A stretch of 64,000 nt of DNA. Source: UBA4615 sp035628395 (GTDB taxonomy: Bacteria; Pseudomonadota; Gammaproteobacteria; Burkholderiales; Burkholderiaceae_E). A model generated the notes under the pieces. It searched no databases and had not been told where the DNA came from. It saw only the letters and a program-made list of their open reading frames with translations. Shown piece after piece: positions 17,023 to 27,180 of this stretch. Made by a program: the position numbers and the translations under genes. The stretch is from NCBI GenBank assembly GCA_035628395.1, contig DASPJX010000204.1, positions 1 through 64,000 on the forward strand. Reading direction: 5' to 3'. Every line of letters starts with the position of its first letter. Position 1 is the first letter of the stretch.

Positions 17023-17850
17023 GTGACCGACCTGCCCGTGCGCCGCCTCGCGATCGACCTCGACACGCCCTTCCCGGTGCGCTGGGCGGGCGGCGACGCG
17101 TTCCGCTCGGCGCTCTTCAACGCGCTGTCGATGAGCTTTCCGGTCGGCGAGCAGTTCTTCATCGACTCGGTCCGCGCCGGCATCGCGGCGCTGCCGCCCG
17201 AGCGGCGCGAGGCCTTCGCCGCCGAGGCGAAGGGCTTCATCGGCCAGGAGGCGACGCACCGGCACGTCCACGCGCGCTTCAACGCGATCCTCGCCGACCA
17301 GGGCCAGGTCAACACCGTCGAGGCCCGGGCCGGCCGCCGGATGGCCGCCGCCGCGAGCCTGGACGTGCGCAACCGGGTGGCGGCCACGGCGGCCACCGAG
17401 CACCTGACGGCGGTGTTCGCCGAGTGGACGCTGCGCCATCCCGAGGCGTTCGACGGCGTCGAGCCCCGGCTGCGCCGGATGTGGGAATGGCACGCCGCCG
17501 AGGAGTCCGAGCACCGCTCGACCGCGTTCGACCTCTACGGCGCGCTCGGCGGCGACCACGCGTGGCGGGTGCGGACCTTCCGCTACGTGACGACGACCTT
17601 CGTGATCGACATCGGGCGCCAGACGCTGCGCAACCTGTGGGACGACGGCGCGCTGCTGCGACCCTCGACCTGGACGAGCGCCGCGCGATTCCTGTTCTCG
17701 CGCGACGGGTTCGTGCGCGGCAACGTCGCGGCGTGGCGCGCGTACCTCGCGCCGGACTTCCATCCGTCGAGGCACGGCGGCGCGCTCGGCGCGCGCTGGC
17801 TCGACGAGCATCCGGACGCGTACTCGGTGGTCGGGCGCCCGGCGGCCTGA
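17023..17850 (+). CDS. Ferritin-like metal-dependent hydrolase family protein (PF10118-type)
   Basis: 275 residues from GTG 17023 (an upstream ATG at 16981 would add 14 residues but lies inside a likely -10 box). The protein has the LPVRR start, GEQFF and GQEATHRHVHARFN motifs, and later WEWHAAEESEHRS, placing Glu/His metal ligands on helices as in PF10118 di-metal proteins. The family is poorly characterised; members are called metal-dependent hydrolases. It follows the MarR gene but is separated by a hairpin and its own -10, so it is probably an independent unit. Function in the cell is unknown. Confidence 0.85.
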   Translation: MTDLPVRRLAIDLDTPFPVRWAGGDAFRSALFNALSMSFPVGEQFFIDSVRAGIAALPPERREAFAAEAKGFIGQEATHRHVHARFNAILADQGQVNTVEARAGRRMAAAASLDVRNRVAATAATEHLTAVFAEWTLRHPEAFDGVEPRLRRMWEWHAAEESEHRSTAFDLYGALGGDHAWRVRTFRYVTTTFVIDIGRQTLRNLWDDGALLRPSTWTSAARFLFSRDGFVRGNVAAWRAYLAPDFHPSRHGGALGARWLDEHPDAYSVVGRPAA

Positions 17851-17928
17851 GGGCGCGTCCGCCGTCCCGCGCTCCGGACGGAGGCGGGATCGCCTCCATC
17901 GGGCCGCGCGCCGCGGCGGCCGGTGCGC

Positions 17929-18747
17929 TCAGCCGCCCGGCGCGCGCACCGGCTCGAGCGCCGCGAGCACCGCGTCGTGGATCGTGCCGCCGGTCGCGAC
18001 GATCGAGTCGGCGCCGACCGGGTCCCCGCCCGTCCAGTCGGTGATCCGTCCGCCCGCGCCCTCGACGACCGGGATCAGCGCCATCAGGTCCCACGGCGAG
18101 AGGATCGGGTCGAGCATCGCGTCGGCGCCGCCGGTGGCCAGCAGCGCGTAGCCCTGGCAGTCGCCCCAGGTGCGGTAGAGCCTCGCGCGGCGCGCGAGCG
18201 CCTCGAACGCGGCGCCGTCCCGGTGGCGCGCGACGGCGTGATGGTCGGTGGTCAGCAGCGTCGCGTCCTCGATCCGCGCGCAGGGCCGCACCCGGACCGC
18301 GCGGCCGCCGGCGAGCCGGGTCTCGTCGCCGGTGCCGAGGAGCGCGTGCCCGGTCGCCGGGCTCGCGATCACGCCGATCGTCGGGCGACCGTCGCGCTGC
18401 AGCGCGATCAGCGTGCCGAACATCGGGCAGTTCGCGATGAACGAGCGCGTGCCGTCGATCGGATCGAGCACCCAGCGGTAGCGCGCGCCCGGGCGCGTCT
18501 CGCCGTACTCCTCGCCGAGGATGCCGTGGTCGGGGTAGCGCCGCTCGATCAGCGCGCGCATCACCTCCTCGGCGCGGCGGTCGGCCACCGTCACCGGCGT
18601 CGCGTCGGCCTTGTCGAGCACGCGCACGTCGGCGAGCCACCACGGGCGGATGACCGCGGCCGCGACCGCGGCGAGCTCGAGCGCGAAGGGCACCAGCTCG
18701 GCGCGCTCGGCCGCGTCGGGCACGGCGGTGTGGCGCGGAGCGTCCAT
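17929..18747 (-). CDS. Inositol monophosphatase-family phosphatase (histidinol-phosphatase HisN-like)
   Basis: 272 residues. The metal-binding motifs of the family are present: GEEYGE (Glu), DPIDGTRSF (Asp and Thr/Ser), and PWDLMALIPVVEGAGG near the C-terminus. Substrates in this family include inositol phosphates, histidinol phosphate and PAP/PAPS. The DPIDGTRSF form and WGDCQGYALLATG segment are typical of the HisN-like branch, so L-histidinol-phosphate is a reasonable guess. It is 11 bases downstream of the aldo/keto reductase gene on the same strand and probably co-transcribed. Family certain, substrate not. Confidence 0.9.
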   Translation of the reverse strand: MDAPRHTAVPDAAERAELVPFALELAAVAAAVIRPWWLADVRVLDKADATPVTVADRRAEEVMRALIERRYPDHGILGEEYGETRPGARYRWVLDPIDGTRSFIANCPMFGTLIALQRDGRPTIGVIASPATGHALLGTGDETRLAGGRAVRVRPCARIEDATLLTTDHHAVARHRDGAAFEALARRARLYRTWGDCQGYALLATGGADAMLDPILSPWDLMALIPVVEGAGGRITDWTGGDPVGADSIVATGGTIHDAVLAALEPVRAPGG

Positions 18748-18758
18748 CGGCGCGCGGA

Positions 18759-19754
18759 TCAGACCGACTCGCGCATCGCCCAGCGCATGTCGGGGTAGCG
18801 CTCGCCCGCCACCGCCTCGTGCATGCGCAGCGCCTCGATCCGCGCGAGCGTGCGCGCCGACAGCGCGACGTCGACCGCGTCGAGGTTCTCGTCCAGTCGC
18901 GCCCGCCGCGTGGTGCCGGGGATCGGCACGACGTCGCGGCCCTGCGCGAGCACCCAGGCGAGCGCGAGCTGCGCGGGCGTGCAGCCCGCCTCCCGCGCGA
19001 TCGCCGCGAAGCCGGCGAGCAGCTCGCGGTTGCGCGCGGCGTTGTCCTGCGAGAAGCGCGGCTGGCTTCGCCGGAAGTCGTCGGCCGCGAGCGCCGACGG
19101 GTCGGTCGCGGCGCCGGTCAGGAAGCCGCGCCCGAGCGGGCTGTACGGCACGAAGCCGATGCCGAGCTCGCGCAGCACCGGGAACAGCGGCTCGACGTCG
19201 CGGCTCCAGAGCGAGTACTCGGTCTGCACCGCGGCGATCGGATGGACCGCGTGCGCGCGCCGCACGGTGGCCGGCCCCACCTCGGACAGCCCGAGCCAGC
19301 GCACCTTGCCCGCGCGCACCAGGTCGGCCATCGCGCCGACCGTGTCCTCGATCGGCACGACGCCGTCGATCCGGTGGACGTAGAACAGGTCGATGCGATC
19401 GACGCCGAGCCGCTCGAGCGAGGCCTCGCAGGCCTCGCGCACGTAGTCGGGCGCGCCCGAGATGCCGCGGAACGACGGATCGTCGCGCCGGCGCAGGATG
19501 CCGAACTTCGTCGCGAGCACGACGCGCTCGCGCCGTCCGGCGATCGCGCGCCCGACGAGCCGCTCGTTGTCGCCGAAGCCGTAGATGTCGGCGGTGTCGA
19601 GCATCGTCGCGCCGCGCTCGATCGCGCGGTGGATCGTGCGGATCGACTCGTCGGGGTCGGCGGGGCCGTAGAACTCGCTCATGCCCATGCAGCCGAGCCC
19701 GAGGGCGCCGACCGCCGGGCCGTCGCGGCCGAGCGTGCGAAGGGGGATGTCCAT
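18759..19754 (-). CDS. Aldo/keto reductase
   Basis: 331 residues of the NADPH-dependent aldo/keto reductase TIM-barrel family. Catalytic tetrad candidates are visible: Asp in LDTADIYG, the following Tyr, Lys in ATKFG, and His in FYVHRID. The C-terminal part has the NADPH-binding PIPGTTR segment. Closest in style to the yeast/bacterial AKR11-13 type that reduces aldehydes and ketones. Start ATG 19754. The physiological substrate is unknown. Confidence 0.92.
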   Translation of the reverse strand: MDIPLRTLGRDGPAVGALGLGCMGMSEFYGPADPDESIRTIHRAIERGATMLDTADIYGFGDNERLVGRAIAGRRERVVLATKFGILRRRDDPSFRGISGAPDYVREACEASLERLGVDRIDLFYVHRIDGVVPIEDTVGAMADLVRAGKVRWLGLSEVGPATVRRAHAVHPIAAVQTEYSLWSRDVEPLFPVLRELGIGFVPYSPLGRGFLTGAATDPSALAADDFRRSQPRFSQDNAARNRELLAGFAAIAREAGCTPAQLALAWVLAQGRDVVPIPGTTRRARLDENLDAVDVALSARTLARIEALRMHEAVAGERYPDMRWAMRESV

Positions 19755-19797
19755 GCCCGATGATGCCGCAGGTCGCGCGTCCGCGCCCGCGCGCCGC

Positions 19798-20259
19798 TCA
19801 GCGCAGCAGCTCGGGCGACACCACCGCCTTCACCAGCACCTGCCCGCCGCCGCGCGCGCGCCAGCCGAGCCACCAGAGGCCGGCCTTGCGGATCGGCCAG
19901 ACCCCGTCGCGGCCGGCCACCAGCAGCGCGGCGGCCCGTCCGATCCACGGGTTGTGGCCGACGACGACGAGCGTGCCCTCGCGCCCCTCGGGCCAGCCGG
20001 TCTCGGCGATCGCCTCGTCGGCGTCCGCGCCGGGCGCGAGCGCGCCGCTCACGCCGTAGGGCAGCCCGAGCGCGTCGGCCGTCCGGCGCGCGCGCCGCGC
20101 CGGGCTGCACAGCACCGTCGTCGCCGCGCCCGCGGGCAGCCGCTCGCGCAGCCAGGCCCCCACCCGCGCCGCGTCCGCCTCGCCGCGCGGCGTCAGCGCG
20201 CGCGCGTCGTCGGGCGTGCCGTCCTCGGCCTGCGCGTGCCGCCACAGGATCAGGTCCAT
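19798..20259 (-). CDS. sixA: Phosphohistidine phosphatase SixA-like
   Basis: 153 residues of the histidine phosphatase superfamily. The N-terminal LWRHAQAED carries the catalytic RH motif, CSPARRARRTA the phosphate-binding Arg, and GHNPWIG the second catalytic His. Length and the GHNP motif fit SixA rather than phosphoglycerate mutase. The start ATG has GGAGGAG 7 bases upstream. SixA removes phosphate from phosphohistidine in PTS or histidine-kinase phosphotransfer proteins. The local partner is not obvious. Confidence 0.88.
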   Translation of the reverse strand: MDLILWRHAQAEDGTPDDARALTPRGEADAARVGAWLRERLPAGAATTVLCSPARRARRTADALGLPYGVSGALAPGADADEAIAETGWPEGREGTLVVVGHNPWIGRAAALLVAGRDGVWPIRKAGLWWLGWRARGGGQVLVKAVVSPELLR

Positions 20260-20309
20260 GTCGGGCTCCTCCGTGCGCGACGCGGCGCAACCCGCGTGCC
20301 CGTCGACCC

Positions 20310-21503
20310 TCAGGCGCGGCGGCGCCACGCGAGCAGCGCGGCGACGCCGAACACCGTGCCCCAGAACGCCGACCCGACGCCCCACAGCGTCAGGCCCGAC
20401 GCGGTGACCAGGAAGGTGACGAGCGCCGGCTCGCGCTCGGCCTCGTCGGCGACCGCCGCCTGCAGCCCGCGACCGATGGTCGGGATCAGCGCGACGCCGG
20501 CGAGCGCGACGACCATCTCGCGCGGCAGCGCCGCGAACAGCTGCGCGATCGGGCCGGCGAAGGCCGCGATCGCGAGGTAGAAGGTGCCGGCGACGGCCGC
20601 GGCGAGCCAGCGCCGGCGCGGATCCGGGTGCACGTCGGGCGCCATGCACAGCGCCGCCGTGATCGCGGCGAGGTTCAGCGCGAACGCGCCGAACGGCGCG
20701 AGCACGAGCGTCGCGAGGCCGACCGCGACGAGCAGCCGCGACACCGGGGCGTCGCCGTAGCCCGAGGCCCTGAGCACCGCGACGCCGGGCAGGTTCTGCG
20801 AGGCCATCGTCACGACGAAGAGCGGCAGCGCGACGCCCAGCAGCGACGAGACCGCGAAGACCGGCGGCCAGGCGAGCGGCGCGAGCGCGGGCCGCGCGGC
20901 GGCGACCGTCGCGTCGCCGAGCCCGGGGCCGGCGAGCGCCGCGACCACGCCCGCGACGAGCGTCGCCGGCACCGCCCAGCGCGGCGACGCGCGGCGCGCG
21001 AGCAGGTAGGTCGCGAGCATCGCGCCGACGACGGCCGGCGCGGTGCGCAGCGCGCCGAACGCCTCCAGCCCGAAGCGCAGCAGCACGCCGGCGAGCAGCG
21101 CGCTCGCGATCGACGACGGGATCCGGCTCATCCAGCGCTCGAAGAGCCCGGTGGCGCCGGCCAGCGTCAGCAGCGCGCCGCAGGCGACGAACGCGCCGAT
21201 CGCCTCCGGCAGCGGCACGCCGGGCAGGCTCGCGGCGAGCAGCGCCGCGCCGGGCGTCGACCAGGCGGTGACCACCGGGATGCGCAGCCACGCGCTCGGC
21301 AGCAGCGTGGTGAGGCCCATGCCGAGCGAGAGCGCGGCCGTCATCGTCGCCAGCCCCGCGGCGTCGAGGCCCATCGCGAGGCCCGCCTGGACGATCAGCG
21401 CGTACGAGCTCGAGAACCCGACCAGCACGCAGACGAAGCCCGCGACCAGCACCGCGACCGCGGTGCCGCGCGCCGTGTCCGTGGATCGGGCGTCGGACGC
21501 CAT
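20310..21503 (-). CDS. benE: BenE-family benzoate/proton symporter
   Basis: 397 residues with about 11-12 hydrophobic helices. Family features include the SSSYALIVQAG segment in the first helix, PVVTAWSTPGAA, and FVVTMASQNLPGVAVLRASGY in the middle. BenE proteins import benzoate with protons at the inner membrane. No benzoate genes are adjacent; the gene lies 10 bases downstream of prfC, which may be fortuitous. Relation to the aromatic cluster at 4727-16844 is possible but not shown. Confidence 0.92.
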   Translation of the reverse strand: MASDARSTDTARGTAVAVLVAGFVCVLVGFSSSYALIVQAGLAMGLDAAGLATMTAALSLGMGLTTLLPSAWLRIPVVTAWSTPGAALLAASLPGVPLPEAIGAFVACGALLTLAGATGLFERWMSRIPSSIASALLAGVLLRFGLEAFGALRTAPAVVGAMLATYLLARRASPRWAVPATLVAGVVAALAGPGLGDATVAAARPALAPLAWPPVFAVSSLLGVALPLFVVTMASQNLPGVAVLRASGYGDAPVSRLLVAVGLATLVLAPFGAFALNLAAITAALCMAPDVHPDPRRRWLAAAVAGTFYLAIAAFAGPIAQLFAALPREMVVALAGVALIPTIGRGLQAAVADEAEREPALVTFLVTASGLTLWGVGSAFWGTVFGVAALLAWRRRA

Positions 21504-21513
21504 CGGCCGTGCC

Positions 21514-23124
<1,611 letters not shown>

Positions 23125-23285
23125 GGGTCGGCGCGAGTGTATCAGCCGGGCGGCGCGCCTCCGGCGGGCGCCGGCGTTCCATCCGCCCGACGCGCGCGCG
23201 GCCCCGACCCGCCCCGGTGCGCGATACTCGGACGAGCGCGCGTGCCGGCCGTCCCGGCCGCGGCCGCGCCGAGGAGACGCCACCG

Positions 23286-24272
23286 ATGACACCGATCCGA
23301 CGCCGCCTGCTGCGCGGCGCGCTCGCGAGCGCGGCCTTCGCGCCCGTCGCGCGCGCCGTCCGCGCGCAGCCCGCCGAGCCCTGGCCGGCCCGGCCGGTGC
23401 GCATCCTGGTCGGCTTCGCGCCGGGCGGCAGCTCCGACGTCGTCGCGCGGCTGCTCGCGCAGCGGATCCAGCCGCTGCTCGGCCAGCCGGTGATCGTCGA
23501 GAACCGGGTGGGCGCCGGCGGGCTGGTCGCCGCCGAGGCCGTCGCGCGCGGGCCCGCCGACGGCCACACCTGGCTGCTGGTGCCGAGCGGGCACGCGAGC
23601 CAGGCGGCGATGCTGAAGCGCATGCCCTTCGATCCGATCGACGGCCTCGGCTGGATCGGCACGCTGACCACCTACCCGATGTTCGTCGCGGTCGCGCCCG
23701 AGTCGCCGATCCGCACGCTGCGCGACCTCGTCGAGCGCGCCCGCGCCGCGCCGGGCAAGGTCTCGTTCTCCTCGGTCGGCGTGGGCACCGCGCACCACCT
23801 GATCGGCGAGTGGATCGCGGCCGAGTCGGGCGTCGACCTCGTGCACGTCCCGTACAAGGGCTCGGCCGCGGCGTTCGCCGACGTCGCCGCCGGCCGGGTC
23901 GACGTGATGGTCGAGACCGCGACCGCGGCCCTGCCCTTCGTGCGGGGCGGCCGGCTGCGCGCGGTCGCGGTGACCTCGGAGGCGGGGCGCGCGCTGGTGC
24001 CGGGCGTGCCCGCGGCGTCCGAGACGATCCCCGGGCTGGAGTACGAATCGTGGCTCGGCGTCGCGGTGGCGCCCGGCACGCCGGCGCCGGTGGTCGATCG
24101 TGCCGGCCAGGCGATCCGCGCGGTGCTGGCGCAGCCCGAGACGATCCAGCGCCTCGACGAGCTCGGCGGCAAGGCCGGTCCGTCGACGCCCGACGCGTTC
24201 CGCCGGCGCGTGGAGCAGGACGTCGCGCGGTTCCGGCGGATCGTCGCGAGCCGGAACATCCCGCAGGAGTGA
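23286..24272 (+). CDS. Bug/TctC-family periplasmic solute receptor (orphan)
   Basis: 328 residues with GAGGAG 9 bases before ATG 23286. The N-terminus RRRLLRGALASAAFAPVARA looks like a twin-arginine export signal. The mature domain has the Bug motifs VRILVGFAPGGSSDVVARLLA and VIVENRVGAGG, and later HVPYKGSAAAF. Bug proteins bind small carboxylates; many are orphans without transporter genes, as here. A possible -10 GATACT lies at 23223-23228. Ligand unknown. Confidence 0.93.
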   Translation: MTPIRRRLLRGALASAAFAPVARAVRAQPAEPWPARPVRILVGFAPGGSSDVVARLLAQRIQPLLGQPVIVENRVGAGGLVAAEAVARGPADGHTWLLVPSGHASQAAMLKRMPFDPIDGLGWIGTLTTYPMFVAVAPESPIRTLRDLVERARAAPGKVSFSSVGVGTAHHLIGEWIAAESGVDLVHVPYKGSAAAFADVAAGRVDVMVETATAALPFVRGGRLRAVAVTSEAGRALVPGVPAASETIPGLEYESWLGVAVAPGTPAPVVDRAGQAIRAVLAQPETIQRLDELGGKAGPSTPDAFRRRVEQDVARFRRIVASRNIPQE

Positions 24273-24345
24273 GCGTCGGCGCGAGGCCCGCCCGGGACGC
24301 GCGCCGCGCACCGACGGGACGACGCGACGCACCGGACGCACCGAC

Positions 24346-25197
24346 ATGACCGATCCGACCCCCTCGCCCGCCGGCGCCGGCCGACCCGACCGGGAGCCCT
24401 GGTACCTGCCCGCCGCCGACGAGGTCGCGCTGTTCGAGGCGGCCTACGCGGCGCGGCTCCCGGTGCTGCTGCGCGGTCCGACCGGCTGCGGCAAGACGCG
24501 CTTCGTCGAGCACATGGCGTGGCGCCTGCATCGCGCGGCCGGCGCGTCGGCGCGCGCGCCCGAGGTGCCGCTGGTCACGGTCTCCTGCCACGAGGACCTG
24601 ACCGCCACCGACCTCGTCGGACGCTGGCTGCTGGCCGACGACGAGACCGTCTGGCGCGACGGGCCGCTGACCCGCGCGGTGCGGACCGGGGCGATCTGCT
24701 ACCTCGACGAGGTCGTCGAGGCGCGCCGCGACACCACCGTCGTCATCCATTCGCTGACCGACCACCGTCGGGTGCTGCCGATCGAGAAGACCGGCGAGCT
24801 GCTCGACGCGCACCCCGACTTCATGCTGGTGGTGTCGTACAACCCGGGCCACGCGGCCGCCGGCAAGGCGCTGAAGGCGTCGACGCGCCAGCGCTTCGTG
24901 AGCCTCGACTTCGCCTATCCGACGCTCGACGACGAGACGACGATCGTCGCGCACGAGACCGGGCTCGATCCCGACGCGGCGCACCGGCTCGCGCGCATCG
25001 GCGAGCGGCTGCGGCACCTCGACGGGCACGGCCTCGACGACGGCGTCGGCACCCGGCTGCTGGTGCACGCCGGGCACCTGATCCGCCGCGGGATCGCGCC
25101 GCGCCGCGCCTGCGACGTCGCGATCGGGCGCGCGCTCACCGAGGACGCCGACGTGCGACGCGCGGTCGCCGACGTCTGCGACGTGCTGCTGCCGTGA
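24346..25197 (+). CDS. CbbQ/NorQ-type MoxR AAA+ ATPase
   Basis: 283 residues. Walker A GPTGCGKT, Walker B CYLDEV, and the CbbQ hallmarks CHEDLTATDLVGR, DGPLTRAVRTGAICYLDEVVEA (key parts), IEKTGELL, and STRQRFV are present. CbbQ/NorQ ATPases work with a VWA protein to remodel a metalloenzyme (Rubisco activation by CbbQO, nitric oxide reductase by NorQD). The next gene, overlapping by GTGA, is that VWA partner. No Rubisco or nor genes lie in the window, so the client is unknown. Confidence 0.92.
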   Translation: MTDPTPSPAGAGRPDREPWYLPAADEVALFEAAYAARLPVLLRGPTGCGKTRFVEHMAWRLHRAAGASARAPEVPLVTVSCHEDLTATDLVGRWLLADDETVWRDGPLTRAVRTGAICYLDEVVEARRDTTVVIHSLTDHRRVLPIEKTGELLDAHPDFMLVVSYNPGHAAAGKALKASTRQRFVSLDFAYPTLDDETTIVAHETGLDPDAAHRLARIGERLRHLDGHGLDDGVGTRLLVHAGHLIRRGIAPRRACDVAIGRALTEDADVRRAVADVCDVLLP

Positions 25198-27158
25198 GCG
25201 GCGGCGCTCGGGCGACCGGGGCGGCGCCGTCCGCGTTCGCCGACGCGCACCGCGCGCTCGCGATGTTCGCCCACGCGATCGCCGGCCGGCCGCTGCGGCT
25301 GGTGCCGAGCGCGCTCGCGCTCGAGTCGCCGCGCCTGCCGCCCCCCGGCGAGCCCGGCACGATCCGCGTCCCGGGCGCCGACAGCGCCGGCGAGCCGTCG
25401 CCGCGGGCGCTGCGCGTCGCGGTGCTGCGGGCGGTCGCGCGCGCGGACGACGTCGCGAGCGCGCCGCCGCGACGCCGGGGCGGCGGCCCGCGTCGCGCGG
25501 TGCTGCGCGATCGGCTGACCGCGGTGCTCGAGCGGGCCCGGGTCGACGCGGCGATCCCGAGGCGATGGCCCGGGGCGGCGGCCGACGTCGAGCGGCTCCG
25601 CGCGGCCGCGCTGCGTCGCCTCGAGGGTCCGGCGCCCCGCGGCCCGGTGCGCGCGCTGCTCGCCGCGCTGGTGGCCGAGTCGCTCGGCGCGCCGCGGCCG
25701 ACCGGACCCGATCCGCTCGGCCTGCGGGACGCGGTGCTCGACGCGGTCGCTCCGCTGCGCGCGCCGGGCGCCGCGGCGTCCGACACCGCGCGGGCGGTCG
25801 ACGGGATCGTCGCGCTGCTCGAGGCCGCGCTGCGGACGCGACCGGCCGCCGGCGGCGCGACCGTGCGCATCGCCGCGCCGGACGGCGCCTCCGACGCCGA
25901 CGCGGCGCCCGAGGGCCCGCGGCGCGACGACGGCACGGCCGACCGCGGGCGCGAGCCGTCCGGCGGGCGGGACGCGCCGCGCGCCGTCGCCGCCGGCGCC
26001 GTGGGCGCGCGTGTCGGCGAGGGCGAGGCGCCCGAGGCGGTCACCGCGGCGATCCCGGCCGGGCGCGACGCGCCGCGCGACCCCGCCCCGCGTGCGCCCG
26101 GGAGCGGCGGGGCGCCGCGCGACGCGCGTCCGGCGCCGGGCGGCGTGCTGCACGACGAGTGGGACTACCGCGCCGGGCGCTTCCTGCGCGCCTGGTGCCG
26201 GGTCCACGAGCGCCGGCTGCGCGGCACCGAGACCGGCTTCGCGGACGACGTGCGCGCCCGCCATCCCGAGCTCGTCCGCGCGCTGCGCGCGCGCTTCGCG
26301 CGGATGCGGCCGACCGGCCGGCTGCGGGTGCGCCGCGTCGGCGACGGCGACGAGCTCGACCTCGAGGGGCTGGTCGAGGCCGTCGTCGACCGCCGTGCCG
26401 GTCGCGCGACCGACGAGCGCCTGTACGTGCGGCGCGACCCGGCGGTCCGCGACGTCGCGGCCGCGTTCCTCGTCGACATGAGCGCCTCGACCGCGGTCGC
26501 CCTGCCCGACCCGGACGCGGCGGCGCGCGCCGCGCCCGCCGCGACGGCCGCGTGGGTCGACACCGGCGCGCTGCTGTACGGCGCCTACGACGACCCGCCG
26601 GACGAGCCGGCGCCGGGTCCGCGGCGGCGCGTCATCGACGTCGCGAAGGACGCGCTCGCGCTGATGGTCGACGCGCTCGCGACGCTCGGCGACGCGTGCG
26701 CGGTGTACGGCTTCTCGGGCGACGGGCGCGACGACGTCGAGTTCCACGTCGTGAAGGCGTTCGAGGACGCGTCGTCGGCCTCGACCTGGGCCGCGCTCGC
26801 GGCGATCGAGCCGCGCGGCTCGACGCGGATGGGCGCCGCGGTCCGGCACGCGGCGACCCGGCTCGCGCGACGGCCCGAATCGTGCCGGGTGCTGATCGTG
26901 GTGTCCGACGGCTACCCGCAGGACACCGACTACGGCCCCGACCGGCTCGACGAGGAATACGGGATCCAGGACACCGCGCGCGCGCTGCGCGACCTCGAGC
27001 GCGCCGGCATCCGGACGTTCTGCGTGACGATCGACCCGGCCGGGCACGACTACCTCCGCCGGATGTGCCCGCCGCGCCGCTACCTCGTCATCGACGACGT
27101 GCCGGCGCTGCCCGCCGCGCTCGCCCGCACGTACGCCGAGCTCACCGGGCGCGGCTGA
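25194..27158 (+). CDS. CbbO/NorD-type VWA-domain protein
   Basis: 654 residues from GTG 25194, overlapping the ATPase stop. The C-terminal third is a von Willebrand A domain with a full MIDAS: DMSAS, Thr in GSTRMGAAV, and Asp in VSDGYPQDTDYG. The middle, around residues 230-310, is an Ala/Gly/Pro/Arg/Asp-rich low-complexity stretch. In this family the VWA protein is the substrate adaptor of the MoxR ATPase hexamer. The conserved DYGPDRLDEEYGIQDTA-type segment (parts seen) is shared with NorD and CbbO. Which metalloenzyme it serves cannot be told from context. Confidence 0.9.
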   Translation: MSGGARATGAAPSAFADAHRALAMFAHAIAGRPLRLVPSALALESPRLPPPGEPGTIRVPGADSAGEPSPRALRVAVLRAVARADDVASAPPRRRGGGPRRAVLRDRLTAVLERARVDAAIPRRWPGAAADVERLRAAALRRLEGPAPRGPVRALLAALVAESLGAPRPTGPDPLGLRDAVLDAVAPLRAPGAAASDTARAVDGIVALLEAALRTRPAAGGATVRIAAPDGASDADAAPEGPRRDDGTADRGREPSGGRDAPRAVAAGAVGARVGEGEAPEAVTAAIPAGRDAPRDPAPRAPGSGGAPRDARPAPGGVLHDEWDYRAGRFLRAWCRVHERRLRGTETGFADDVRARHPELVRALRARFARMRPTGRLRVRRVGDGDELDLEGLVEAVVDRRAGRATDERLYVRRDPAVRDVAAAFLVDMSASTAVALPDPDAAARAAPAATAAWVDTGALLYGAYDDPPDEPAPGPRRRVIDVAKDALALMVDALATLGDACAVYGFSGDGRDDVEFHVVKAFEDASSASTWAALAAIEPRGSTRMGAAVRHAATRLARRPESCRVLIVVSDGYPQDTDYGPDRLDEEYGIQDTARALRDLERAGIRTFCVTIDPAGHDYLRRMCPPRRYLVIDDVPALPAALARTYAELTGRG

Positions 27159-27180
27159 CGGGGGCGCGGGACGGCCGCGC

